Positions 12,766-22,837 of a DNA stretch of 64,000 bases are shown in pieces (position 1 is the first letter of the stretch; each line of letters begins with the position of its first letter). The notes beneath the pieces were generated by a model. The model made no database searches, had not been told where the DNA came from, and worked only from the letters and a program-made list of their open reading frames with translations. The position numbers and the translations under genes are program-made. Origin of the DNA: Manis javanica (lineage: Eukaryota; Chordata; Mammalia; Pholidota; Manidae); the NCBI RefSeq assembly GCF_040802235.1, contig NC_133169.1, forward strand, positions 46,321,034 to 46,385,033, given 5' to 3'.

Positions 12766-13964
12766 GCTACCTCTTCAAAAATCTGACCTAATGCTTTTCC
12801 TTCTTCAGGTTCTTAACAGTCTAGATGAAGATACACTGAATAAAAGTGCAAATGACTCACAGTACAAATACAATGGATGATTGAAATGAAGGCTAAAATC
12901 ACCTGAATTAATTGGGATATTGAGCTGAATATAAAAGTTCACATTCAATGGGTATAAATGTGAAGTCCTTCTTTTACTTCCTAAAACTCAGCTTCTCAAG
13001 TTTTATAAGAGAAAGACCTGGGCTTAACAGCCATTTTCATTGACTGCATATTCAAAATTAATCAACAAAATTTGGTCAGATGATGAGGCCTAGTGATCTT
13101 TCTATATAAGGACACTATAAATTAGACTTCATTCAGAAGAATATGGTTAGAAATCAGTCATTAATGACCATTACATAGGAGCACAAATTTTGGTCAAATC
13201 AAGGACAAAACATTGGTAGGGTCTTTGACCCTCTGACACCATGCATCCCTCAGGAAACCCTGTTGCTTACCTTCAAAATACATTCTTCTAAAATGTGAAA
13301 CAGATCAATCCTTCTATAGGCCCTCCTTTCATGCAGGAGAAAGTGAAAGTTCTTACAGAAAGTGATCTATCACGCCTGTAGATCCCCATTCCCTTCCAGA
13401 TTTTCTTCTATTATCTGATTTCACTTTATCTGCCCCCATTGTACTGGCTTCCTTGCTGATTCTCAGTCACCCAGGGCTCCAGCAGCAGCAGGCAGAGCCT
13501 TCCATGCAAGCCTAGCCATTGCTTCTCAGCCAAGGGCACCAGGAGGACCCAAGTTCTAGCCAGCCCACTCCAGGCCTTGTCCCAATGAAATGCCATCCCT
13601 TTCTTTGCCAGAAAACCCCTTCAAGTCTGTAGACACTTCATCAGTTGAACCTCCTGCAGAGATCCGCTGGTCATTCAAACCTTTTCTGACCTCTCCCTCT
13701 TGGGAGCTCCAAGAGTATCCATTGTTAAAACAGGTTTCTTGGAATGCAGCCACACCCATTCATTTACTTAGTGTACAGCTGCTTTTATGCTTCATGGACA
13801 GAGCTGAGTAGTTGCAACACAGACTGTATGGACTGCAAAAGCAAAAATATTTGCTATCTTGACCTTTATAGAAAGAATTTGTCAACCCATTTTCTGCAAC
13901 ACTGCTTATTTCTCAATCCTGTGCCGTATGTGGTTAAAAAAAATGGCCTTGTGAGCCAGAGAAA

Positions 13965-14130
13965 TCTGTTTTAGAATCTGTTCCTTCAATTATGAGCTAT
14001 GTGATCTTGGGAATGCTATTCATCCTTTCTGATGCCCTCAGAGCGTTTCAGGGAGGATTAAATAAAATCATCTACACTAAGTACAGTAACTGAAGTACAG
14101 TAACTACTCAGTGTTTACCAGCTGCTATTA
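13965..14130 (+). repeat. MIR SINE fragment
   Basis: Diverged MIR core: ATGAGCTATGTGATCTTGGG, a C/T-rich stretch, then GGAGGATTAAATAAAATCATC and ACTCAGTGTTTACCAGCTGC. KEL intron 10. Confidence 0.7.
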
Positions 14131-14584
14131 TTAGGGGTCGTATTTCATACTGTTGTTCCAAATAAGCGAAGAGGCCCCAAGGTCATGCAACTTTTGGTTG
14201 GTAGAGCTTGACTCAGCTTTTAAGTACAAGGACAACTCTGTACCATAATGCATGTATGTAAGGATGTGTATAATCTATAAGGGATATATATATGTATTTA
14301 TGTATATAAAAGATGGAGAATTTAGCAATTTGTAAGCCTTCTAAGTTCCCTAGGTGTGAGTTTTGATGTTGGCGGTTAACATTGTTCAAGAAGTGCCATC
14401 AGGCCATGGTTCTGAGATCTACAGGAGGCTGTTTTGTTGCCAGGGATTGTGTAGCAACCACAGCTAAGGGGAGCTGGGGCTCTGTTCTGCTTCATTGGAG
14501 GTGACAGAAAGGCAGGGCAGAAGCTTCTTGGTAAAGTGCTCACCTGAGGGAAAGTCCTAAGGAGGTGTATCTGCCTGTTTTTAG

Positions 14585-14825
14585 CACAGTGATTAAACAC
14601 ACAGACCCTGGAGCCAGACTGCTAGAGTTCAAATCCTAGCTCTATCAATTTACAAGCTATATTTGCTTGAGCAAGTTCCTTAACTTTAGGGCTCAATTTC
14701 CCTGTCTGTAAAACAGGGATAAAATGGTGTGCCTACTTCATGGAATTGTGAGTATTAAATCAGCCCATGTATCTAAAGGGTTTAGAAAAATGAATAGCAC
14801 ATTATACAGTCTTAATAAGCAATAA
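14585..14825 (+). repeat. MIR SINE
   Basis: Well-preserved MIR running from the tRNA-derived head (CAGTGATTAAACACACAGAC, then GGAGCCAGACTGC) through CAAATCCTAGCTCTATCA, TTTCCCTGTCTGTAAAACAG and GGATAAAATGGTG. KEL intron 10. Confidence 0.9.
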
Positions 14826-15673
14826 CTGCATTCCAGTGCCCGGTACATACATTTCCCCTCTCTGCATTCCATAGATATTTCAGGTTGCCAAGGCAGTGAA
14901 TTTCTCTAAGGTAGAAAAAAAGGTCCACAAATTACCAAGAAAAAAACTCCTGTGATTTTCAATACTATACTGAGGCCTTCCTTCACTGAGGGCAGAGCAT
15001 AACTAACGTTTGAAATACCTCCACTTGCATCTGGATATATTCAACCTCGGATTTCAAAGTTCTCAGTAAAGGAGTGTCTCCACATCTTACATAACACAGT
15101 GGACCTCAGTTAGTGAAGTGCATTTGCTACACAGCCCCCTCCTAATGTGTGTCAGCATCTATACCACGAAGCTGTGCTTTAGCCCACTGGATCCTACTGG
15201 ACATCAGAGATGAACTCTGTGTGGAACACATTTGCACACTGAACACTGGAATCACCTAGACAGAGGGAAGGCCACTGCTTGCTACACTTGTCTTTCACTC
15301 TGATGAATCCTTAGCTGTAGGTCCAGGTCCTTAAATCACAGAGCTCTGAATAACTAGGCAAATAGTTTAAGGGTCATGACACAGGAAAAGAAGTTGTTGA
15401 TAATTTTGGGATTTTAGATTTAAACTTTAATACTCAACACAAGGCCATAAAGGTGGCCAGATGTGTGCCTAAAATCTGGTACCTGCTGCATCAGTTATCA
15501 ACATGAACGTTGTATACCCAACTTGTCTGCTTCCATGGAAAGCCCAGACATGGAGGGGCATCTGCCCTCAGGTCCCCTCCCTGAAATAGATATGCAGACA
15601 TGTATCCCACAAAATGGCAGATGCTCCTTTGTTAGCTCCCAGTATGGGAAAGCTCGTCCCCTCCTCTCCTCAC

Positions 15674-15803
15674 CATGAGTGGTCAATCTGTCAGCTCTCA
15701 TAGTTTCTGGTTCAGCATTCTGCGTGCCTCCTGGAATTTACTGTCCAAGGCTGGAGAAAGGGCCCCCACCAGCCCCAAGATCATGTGGCTCTGAAGAAAG
15801 TCC
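15674..15803 (-). pseudogene. KEL: KEL exon 10 with two in-frame stops
   Basis: Acceptor ACTCCTCACAG before 15803, donor GTGAGG after 15674, 130 bp, completing the Arg codon split from exon 9. It reads [20 protein letters not shown] and continues to [13 protein letters not shown] follows at 15698-15700, where KEL has Arg, then ELTD and a second TGA at 15683-15685, where KEL has Gln, then PLM to the donor. The alignment carries on past both stops without a gap, so they are nonsense changes, not a wrong frame. Confidence 0.93.
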
Positions 15804-16299
15804 CTGTGAGGAGTAAAGAGACCCACACATCCACTCCAGGGCTCTGGGGATGCTCCCTTGCAGAAGTGCCATGAGACTCCTAGGAGAAGCCCCTTCTCCA
15901 TATTTATAGAAAATAGCTGTTTGACATCAAGAAGAGCTTTTCTTGGGCTGTAGAATGATAGAAGGAACTAGCTGAAAAGGCAGATATCTCCAGTCACAGG
16001 GAGAGAAAGATCTGGGCTCTATGAAGACTCGACTAAAGGATTTAACAACACAGATTTGTCTACTTCCACAACCAAGAAATCTCAGCTCATTTGAAGATGT
16101 ACCTATAAGCACAACACAGCTGGGATTGAGACCTTTCTCTGCCCCGCTGGCAACTCTGTTCCCAGGTTTGGTCTGCACCCTTATATAAACCTGTTCACAC
16201 CTGCCTGAATGCTTGTTTGCTTCCCTCAAAAGGAAATTTCTAGATGAAGCTGCCATTTAGTTCTGAAGGGACCATTTAGAAGGGCCCTGAACTCAAGCC

Positions 16300-16860
16300 C
16301 CTGGAAGGAAGCCACTGTCTTCATATGGTGGCCACACAGGCATCAGTGGTGGCAGAGAGCTCAACACCAAGCTTCACCTGACATCCTGCACCCTCCTCAG
16401 CCTGTCTTCCCCATAAGGACCCCAGAATCCTCTTGCCCAGCTGAGAAATGGCCTCTCCTTCAGCTCTTTACCCAGAGCACCCCAGCCTTCACCTTCTCCA
16501 CCCACTCCTCTCATGTGCCTCTACCTCCTGCTCACACCCCTCAGCTGTTAGCAAGGCATGCACACCTGAGCTGTCCCCAGTGACTGGCCACCCAGCATCA
16601 CCTCCTGCTCAGTGGCTCCCCACAGGCCAGGTTCTGCTGGATGCCTGCATACTTCATCTCATGGGCGTTCCCCTTCCCCATGCTCCCAAGCCTCTTAGAC
16701 CTCCTGTTTCCTCCACTGCCTCTTAGGCCATCCATCCCACCCCTTCTCTCTTTTCTCACATGTCTGTGGATCCCTCCCATCCTCCTGAAGGCTCTTACCA
16801 GCCTTCATTCTCCAAAATCTTCCTTGGCCCTGAGGCCCCTGGGCCCTCAACCCCTCTCCC
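16300..16860 (+). repeat. Diverged L2-like sequence
   Basis: C/T-rich + strand text of the kind left by decayed L2 LINEs, with scattered L2-like words (ACTGGCCACCCAGCATCACC). Open frames here are low-complexity and unconvincing. Lies in KEL intron 9. Confidence 0.4.
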
Positions 16861-16895
16861 CACCACCCTCCTTCCCTGATACCGGCTCTGTAAAC

Positions 16896-17044
16896 CTGTG
16901 CTCCAGCAGGTGATCTTCCATTAACTGTGACATGTTTTTCAAATAATCCAGGTCATGGACCACAAGGGGCTGGGAGGGGCTCAGGGACATGGGTGTGAAT
17001 GTCGCTTGCAAGCAGGACAACCAGTCGATGGCAGGGGCCATTGC
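16896..17044 (-). pseudogene. KEL: KEL exon 9
   Basis: Acceptor CCTCCTCTAAG before 17044, donor AG|GTTTAC after 16896; 149 bp ending with two bases of a split Arg codon completed by the next exon. It reads [20 protein letters not shown], then [23 protein letters not shown] is a retained sequon. No stop inside. The donor GTTTAC is weaker than usual. An upstream AG at 17070 is an alternative acceptor that would add eight codons. Confidence 0.93.
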
Positions 17045-17229
17045 CTTAGAGGAGGGAGACAAAGGTTGACTGTGAGGGGCAGGAAAGGAAGAGACAGGGA
17101 GTCCCCTCCCTCAGGGTTTGAGAGGGACTACAGAGGGAGTTAGCTGAAGGAAGGGATGGAACCAGGAAGATCAAGCAACGAGGTCGAGAAGGCTGGGGAG
17201 AGAAACCCTCATGCTATTACTTTCCCCCT

Positions 17230-18270
17230 ATCTTAAAAACACTTCCACATGACTCCATTGTCATATTTTATGTCCAAACATTCAAGAACTAAAAGTCATC
17301 TGTACCCCTGCTTTCACTTCCTTACCTCCCCTCCTAGACTCCCTGCAATCTGTGTCCATTCCCAAAACTGTCTTCCTAGTATCTTCCAGAAGCTTTCCTC
17401 CTAGAAGGAAGGAGCATTCCTTGTTCTCTGGGCTCTAAAATCCCTGGACATAAGTGACCCACCCTCCCAAAGCTGGCTCCTCCCCGTCCTCTCAGGTCAC
17501 CCCTGGGGCTCTGACTCCCCCCTTCCTGGTGCTCTTGGTCTTCTCGGCCCCCTTGTCCCTCACTGGGGTGCTTCTCTGCTTTCCCTGCACCCATGATTCC
17601 CCTGAGAGTCCATCCATTCTCAGGATGTAACCAACCTCCTCTGATTCACACCAAATCAAAACCGCAGTCTTCTCTGATTTCTGCATTTTGCTTATTTATA
17701 TTCTGTCTCCAAGCCCTCCAGTCACCGTGGACCATCACCACGAAGATTCAGTGGCCTAAATCCTCGTGCCTGGCCTTCCTTTCCATTTCTGCCACAGTCA
17801 TCTTAGTTTGGAGCCTCTGAGTTGCTCATGTGGGTTTCTCCAGGTTTCCCTCCAAAACTGCTGACTCAACCTAAAGCTCAGTGTACAACCACCACATTTG
17901 AAAGACCTCAGTAAGCACCCCCCCCTTTTTTTCCTGTTATGTCGTCAAAAGTGATTGCCTTGGTCTGGTTTCTTAGCCCAGGAATAATCAGGCCCGATCT
18001 CATATTTTCAGCCCTACTCTCACTGCCCACGGCATCTCATTCCTACCCCAAAACTTCTGCTCAACAAACCAGACTCCTCCTGAGCCCACAGAGGAGCCGC
18101 ACCATCCCAGGCTCCCCGCTTAGCTCAAGACCTCCCTGCAGCCCTTCTGAGGCCCTGCAGCTCCACCTTCGCCTGTTCAGACCAACCAGGCTTCGAGGTT
18201 CGGCTCACAATCCCCCCACTCCGATCTTTTCCCGAACCATTTCAGTTCTGAACTATCCCCAAAGGCTACA
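17230..18270 (+). repeat. Diverged L2 LINE ORF region
   Basis: Long C/T-rich stretch similar in wording to the coding part of L2 on the + strand (GACTCCCTGCAATCTGTGTC, GTCACCGTGGACCATCACC, CCAAAACTGCTGACTC). It sits between KEL exons 9 and 6, where exons 7-8 would be expected. Boundaries approximate. Confidence 0.45.
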
Positions 18271-18429
18271 CCAGTTACACTGAGCACACGGCTTAGAACC
18301 AAACCTTAGAACGCCCCACACTGATGATCAGTTCCTCTTAAATATTTATCGTCATATAATTTTGAGGAAATTTTGAAAGTAGGAGCTGAATATGCAACAT
18401 CATGATGCCCAGCACAATACTGACGCTGC

Positions 18430-18975
18430 CAATGTTTATATTTATTTACTTGTTGAACAAACATGTGGTGTGGGCCTCTAGATGCCTGGCCTGTGCTAGG
18501 TCCTGGAGAACAAAGGTGAGTAAGGTGTGGTCCTACTTGTAAGAGTCTCGGTTTTCAACCTGTGTTTAATGCTGAGAGCGTGGGGAATGGGAGGACACAG
18601 GGTTGACCCAACTCATAGCCAGGGAGTCAGTGAGGGCTTCCTGGAAGAGATAATAAAGCCAAAATTTGAAAAATCTGTACGAATTTTCCAGGCTGAGTGG
18701 GGTGTTGGGGAGGAATGCTGCTGGCAGAGAGCTATGTGTGCAAAGAACTGAGGAATATTCTTGGAGCTGTAAGGGAATGGCTTGGGGCTTCAGGGGGAGG
18801 GTTGTGGTGGGAGATGAGGCTGGCAAAGCGTGTACAGGTCAGACCGCAGCAAGACCTGCAATGCTTTGCTAAGGATGAAGAATGAAGTCCTAGTGACCTG
18901 GTGAGCCATCGAAGGCATTCAAGCAGAGACAATAGCATAATTTGCTCATTTTAGAAAGGTCCCTCTGGCGAAAAT
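18430..18975 (+). repeat. Ancient interspersed repeat, family not assigned
   Basis: Contains the recurrent mammalian words GTGCTAGGTCCTGGAGAAC, GGGCTTCCTGGAAGAGATAA and TTTTAGAAAGGTCCCTCTGG in the usual order. The same family appears again at about 29450-30380. KEL intron 6. Confidence 0.6.
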
Positions 18976-19264
18976 GAAAAACAAATATGAGGAGGGCAGG
19001 GCTGGAGATAGGGGACAAAGTAAGAGTCTCTGGGGGTCGTCCAGGCAAGCAGTAAGGAGGAGCAGAGCACTGGCACCTTCTCAGACTGGCCCTGCGGTGC
19101 CCTTCCCTCATCTCACCTAGTGGCCCTGCCCCTCACACCCGTAATTTTCCCTAAAGATAGGTCTCTTCCCTACGCTGTGTATTCATCCTGTCTCCCCGGC
19201 CCCCAGCCTCCTTGCAGTGATGGCAGCCCAGGTCTCACTGCCCTGTTGCTCGTGCCCCCCTCAC

Positions 19265-19411
19265 CTGGATGACTGGAGCGTGTGGCAGGCTGGGGTGAGG
19301 TCGCAGATAGGCTCTGAAGAATGGGAAGTAATGGTACTGACTCATCAGAAGTCTCAGAGTTCGGTTAAAGTCCAAGGAAGTCCAGTTCCCAGAGATTCGC
19401 CAGCCTCCGAG
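19265..19411 (-). pseudogene. KEL: KEL exon 6 (K/k antigen region), intact
   Basis: Acceptor TCTTCCCAG before 19411, donor GTGAGG after 19265, 147 bp, exactly 49 codons in phase 0. It reads [20 protein letters not shown] and on through [16 protein letters not shown]. This is the best-preserved block. Both NWT and NRT glycosylation sequons are present; the NRT threonine corresponds to human residue 193, which distinguishes k (Thr, glycosylated) from K (Met). Confidence 0.95.
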
Positions 19412-19707
19412 CTGGGAAGAGGAGAGACACGGCTCAGCACGGGAGCACCCTCTTCGAGACTCACCCCCATCCGCAGATGGCTGCTCCTTGCTGACCTCTC
19501 CTCATGCCCACTCGTCCCTCTGGGGCCCCACCTCTATCCTCCTTCCTCCACTCTCACCCAAAGGTTGAGATACTTTTGCAGGGTTGTCATTTCCATGTCC
19601 TTTCTAGCCCTTGGGGATCCCTGGAAAAGAGACCCACCCTCTAGATACAAAAAAGGCAGCCCTGAGCATACAGTGGTATCTAGGAAAGTGGATGCCCGAG
19701 GTCTCAC

Positions 19708-19832
19708 CTCCTCAGTACCTTGTCCGAGGGGACCAGCCCCTGCAGCCTCAGTGGCACCTGCGTCCATGCAGGCCTTGTAGATCTGGAAGGCTTTCTCCTG
19801 CCCAGAGCCCAGGTGCCAGGAACCAGGGGCTT
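19708..19832 (-). pseudogene. KEL: KEL exon 5
   Basis: Acceptor TTTTTTAG before 19832 and donor GTGAGA after 19708; 125 bp, beginning in phase 1 and ending in phase 0. It reads [20 protein letters not shown] followed by [21 protein letters not shown], colinear with KEL (SWHPGSGEEKAFQFY pattern). No stop or frameshift inside this exon. Confidence 0.92.
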
Positions 19833-20317
19833 CTAAAAAAGGAAGCATGGGAGAATTAAAGATGCAGAGACATGCAGGGTCGCCTGGAGACAGGTTGTTC
19901 ACAGGAAGGAAAGGGAAGCCTCTGCGGGAATGGAAGGACAGGGAGGAATGGAGGAAAATCGGGAAGATGGGACAGCCGCTCAGCATGGGCCGGATGGACT
20001 CCACAGAGGAACGAGCGTGGGGAAAGGGAGTTCGGAGAAGGCTGCGAGGGAAATACAGGCAAGGTCAATGTGAAAATAGGAGGAAAACACAGGGCAGGAA
20101 AGGATGCAAGAGGAAAAAGCAGGCCACAGGTGATGGAGAAAGGGTGGGCAGGGAAGGCAGGAGGAGACTGGATGAAGACATCAGGAACATTCGGGAAGCC
20201 AGAGAGCCTGGAAGGACTGCAGAGAGGAGCCCTCGTAAGGGAATGTTCAGCAAAGGGGAGGCGGAGGCGCGGGCGCCCTGGTCTGGAGTCCTCACTCCCT
20301 GACCCCAGGAAGCAGAC

Positions 20318-20496
20318 ACACAGACACGGACAACACCCCAGACACATGCCCGTTTGCAAGGGTCTGGAAGGAAGTACTGGTTCCTGTGCCCTTTCACCAG
20401 GCAGAGCTGAAGAAATCGGCACAGGGCGCCGCACTGCTGTTCCCGGAGGCCAGGTACGAGCCCGGAGGTCCCTGCACACAGGCATCTCACAGGGGC
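20318..20496 (-). pseudogene. KEL: KEL exon 4 (start of ectodomain), frameshift and stop
   Basis: Acceptor CCCCGCAG lies before 20496. The exon opens PCEMPVCRDLR, with the two cysteines kept. Five bases (20457-20461) then stand where two codons are expected, a one-base loss. In the shifted frame it continues YLASGNSSAAPCADFFSSAW and then hits TGA at 20394-20396, where KEL has Gly. Alignment resumes beyond the stop (TSFQTLAN). The 3' boundary is poor: no clear donor at the expected place near 20318, a possible third defect. C-terminal residues are much more diverged than the rest. Confidence 0.85.
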
Positions 20497-20628
20497 CTGC
20501 GGGGAAGGCTCAGAGCTGGGGGACGGAGAGAGGCGAGGGCTCCCCGGGGTCTCAGCAGAGAACGCCTGCAGGACCAGGGGGAGACCCCAGGGAGAAGGAA
20601 CCAGTCAGAGGGCGGGAGCCTCAGGGGA

Positions 20629-20648
20629 ACGGACGGACGGACGGACAG
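20629..20648 (+). repeat. Short GGAC tandem repeat
   Basis: About four tandem copies of GGAC in KEL intron 3, followed by GGGCACACATG. Confidence 0.75.
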
Positions 20649-20705
20649 GGCACACATGTGAGGGAGGGCCCGACTCAGTGGGGGGGGTTCCCAGATCTTG
20701 CTTAC

Positions 20706-20857
20706 AAGGGCCACAGCTCCAGAAGGTGTAGAACAAAAGCACAGAAGAACCAAGGAGCAGACCGAAGACCAGGGCAGCCATCAGCCCCCTGCTGGGCCAG
20801 GGCCCGCGGTGGACACGGTCGGCACTGTCCGGCGGGCAGGCCCTGTTCTGGAGACCT
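20706..20857 (-). pseudogene. KEL: KEL exon 3 (transmembrane segment), frameshifted
   Basis: The acceptor is a pyrimidine-rich CGCAGAG tandem AG (start 20857 or 20859); the donor is GTAAGC after 20706. The first part reads RSPEQGLPAGQCRP in the frame set by exon 2. The second part, in a different frame, reads RGPWPSRGLMAALVFGLLLGS and on to VLLFYTFWSCGP, a hydrophobic signal-anchor followed by the CGP that precedes the next exon. The change of frame between the two halves is a net +1 shift relative to the 13 codons expected there. Splicing at 20706 gives the phase needed by exon 4. Confidence 0.88.
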
Positions 20858-21141
20858 CTCTGCGGGAACCAGCAAGGGACAACTGCAGGGTGGAAGCGTC
20901 ATGAGAGAGGGGCGGGGACAGGGCAGGATAGGGGGTGGGGGTGATGAGTAAGTCAGTGCCAGGGCCCCTCTGCACGGAGATAAGACTCCCCAGCCCCCTT
21001 GCACCTGGGGGCTGCACCAGTGGGGCCTGTCACGCATCCTGGGTAAGGATCAGGCAGGCTGTGCAGGCGTGGGTATTGATAGGACTTTAGAGCAGGAAGG
21101 ATGTCCTACACCTGCCCTGCAAAGGCATAAGAGTCATTTAC

Positions 21142-21196
21142 CTCCTGGCTCCAGAGAGTCCCTATTCCACTCTGCTGGCTCGGTTGCGGGGGTTCC
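21142..21196 (-). pseudogene. KEL: KEL exon 2 (cytoplasmic N-terminus)
   Basis: Acceptor CCTCAG precedes 21196 and donor GTAAAT follows 21142. The 55 bp read REPPQPSQQSGIGTLWSQE when one base comes from exon 1, matching the KEL cytoplasmic tail (EEEP...GTLWSQE pattern). No lesion inside. Exon 1, which in human carries little more than the start codon, could not be located upstream. Confidence 0.85.
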
Positions 21197-22069
21197 CTGA
21201 GGTTTGTGGCCTCTCTGGTCCCCACCCTCCTGACCTGAGTGCAGAGGGGCACAGAGAAGCTGGTTCAGTAGGTGGGTGCGTTAAAGCACACCACCTCAGG
21301 TTGTGTTGGCACAGCCCCCAAACATTCTTCCACCGGGCGGTGTTCCCACCCGGGCTTCGGCGTGAACTCTCCCCAGGAGGCACCCATTTCCCGCCCTCGC
21401 CCAGCACCTGCTGTCCTTTCCTATTTGCTTCAGTCTCTAAGCCTCACATTCCCTCCTCTGGGGGGAAGTGGGGGACACTGTCCCCCCCCCCACCCTTGGC
21501 TTCTGACTCCCAAACAGAATGGTTTTCTCCAGGGGACTTGCCATCTGTCTGTCCTCTCTGGCTCCTAGGATCCTTCCTGGTTCTGCTCTAGGTGCCGAGT
21601 CTGAGAACTGAGATTCAGGAAATGACCTTCCTCCTACCCCCATCCCAGTTCCTCTGTCCTGGAGAAGGGGAACTTCTCCCTCTCCCCCAACCCCATGCAC
21701 ATGCTACTGGCCTCTGGTTGGAGCCTGTTTATTGACCTGGAGACACCCAGCCTCCCCTCCTCCTTGATCTCAGTGTCTCAGGGGAGGTGTTGGGAGGGAG
21801 TCTTCACTCCCCAAGCACTCTGGCCCTTGGCTGGCTCCTCTTGCCCTGCTCTGTGCCTTTGCTCATGGAGTTATTTCCGGGATATTCTTTCTCCTCTCCT
21901 TCCTTGTATGATTGAAATCTTTCAGCTCCTTAGATTCTTAGGTCAAATGCTGCCTTACCTGGGCAGTCTTCCAGCTCTGCACCCATACCCCCTACTCCTG
22001 AGTAGGAGCCCAAACTCCTCTTAGTATGTCAAAAACAGTGCTGGTGCAGGGAGGGCAGTGTGCAGAGAA
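21197..22069 (+). repeat. KEL 5' flank with an L2 fragment
   Basis: Roughly 21790-22010 has L2 wording on the + strand (GTGCCTTTGCTCATGGAGTT, AGGTCAAATGCTGCCTTACC, TGGGCAGTCTTCC). The rest, which should include KEL exon 1 and the erythroid promoter, shows no exon I can support. Confidence 0.6.
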
Positions 22070-22076
22070 GACCAAC

Positions 22077-22830
22077 AAACCTGGTGGGAAGGTAAATTAG
22101 TTCAGTCATTGTGGAAAGCAGTATGGAGGTTCCTTATAAAACTAAAAATAGAAATACCATTTGACCCAGGAATTCCACTCCTAGGAATTTACCTGAAGAA
22201 TACAAGATTTCAGATTCAAAAATATTCATGCACCCCTATGTTTATTGCAGCACTATTTACAATAGCCAAGATATGGAAGCAACCTAAGTGTCCATCAGTA
22301 GATGAGTGGCTAAAGATGATGTGGTACATATACACAATGGAATATTTTTCAGGCATAGGAATATAACAAATCCTACTATTTGCAACAACATATATGGGGC
22401 TAGAGGGTATTATATGCTCAGTGAAATAAGCCAGGCGGAGAAAGACAAGTAACAAATGATTTCTCTCATTTGTGGAGTATAACAACAAAGCAAAACTGAA
22501 GGACCAAAACAGCAGCAGACTCACAGAACCCAAGAAGGGACTAGTGGTTACCAAAGGGGAGGGGTTGGGGAGAGTGGCTGGGGAGTGGGGAGGAGGGAGA
22601 AGGGGATTAAGGAGTATTGTAATTAGTACAGACAATATAGGTAGGACACGGGGAAGGCAGTACAGCACGGAGAAGACAAGTAATGACTCTATAGCATCTT
22701 ACTTTGCTGATGGACAGTGATTGCAGTTGGGGGAGGGAATTGGTAATATGGGTGAATGTTGAAACCACAATGTTGCTCATGTGAAACTTTCATAACCTTA
22801 TATATCAATGATAGTTTAATTTAAAAAAAT
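22077..22830 (+). mobile_element. 5'-truncated L1 3' end
   Basis: Begins in the ORF2 C-terminus (LVQSLWKAVWRFLIKLKIEI region), continues through CPSVDEWLKMMWYIYTMEYF and ends in a 3' UTR of a different type from the younger L1s, with a short A tail. GACCAAC occurs at 22070-22076 and again at 22831-22837, a probable 7-bp target-site duplication. About 750 bp, dead. Confidence 0.9.
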
Positions 22831-22837
22831 GACCAAC

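Larger units (their letters stand above)
9503..21196 (-). pseudogene. KEL: KEL (Kell blood group metallo-endopeptidase) unitary pseudogene
   Basis: KEL encodes a single-pass type II membrane zinc endopeptidase of the M13 (neprilysin/ECE) family; on red cells it is disulphide-linked to XK. Eight exons are readable in order on the minus strand, with matching splice phases. They cover the cytoplasmic N-terminus (GIGTLWSQE), the membrane segment (FGLLLGSSVLLFY) and ectodomain blocks such as [39 protein letters not shown] and [15 protein letters not shown]. Lesions: a frame shift in exon 3, a one-base loss and TGA in exon 4, two TGA codons in exon 10 and one in exon 11. No counterpart of human exons 7-8 was found between 17044 and 19265. 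Exon 1 and everything after exon 11, including the HELLH zinc site, are not seen. Exon numbers follow human KEL from memory. Identity is secure; loss of function follows from several independent lesions. Confidence 0.92.

Noticed and set aside
19558-19620. A 63-bp minus-strand segment with good acceptor and donor sites between KEL exons 5 and 6
   Set aside because: The KEL residues it loosely resembles are supplied in full and with far better identity by exon 6 at 19265-19411, so this is a chance splice-like pair in the intron.
19872-20951. A 359-codon open frame on the + strand
   Set aside because: It lies antisense to KEL exons 3-4 and GC-rich introns, is Gly/Arg/Gln-rich low-complexity, and resembles no protein; the true coding strand is the minus.
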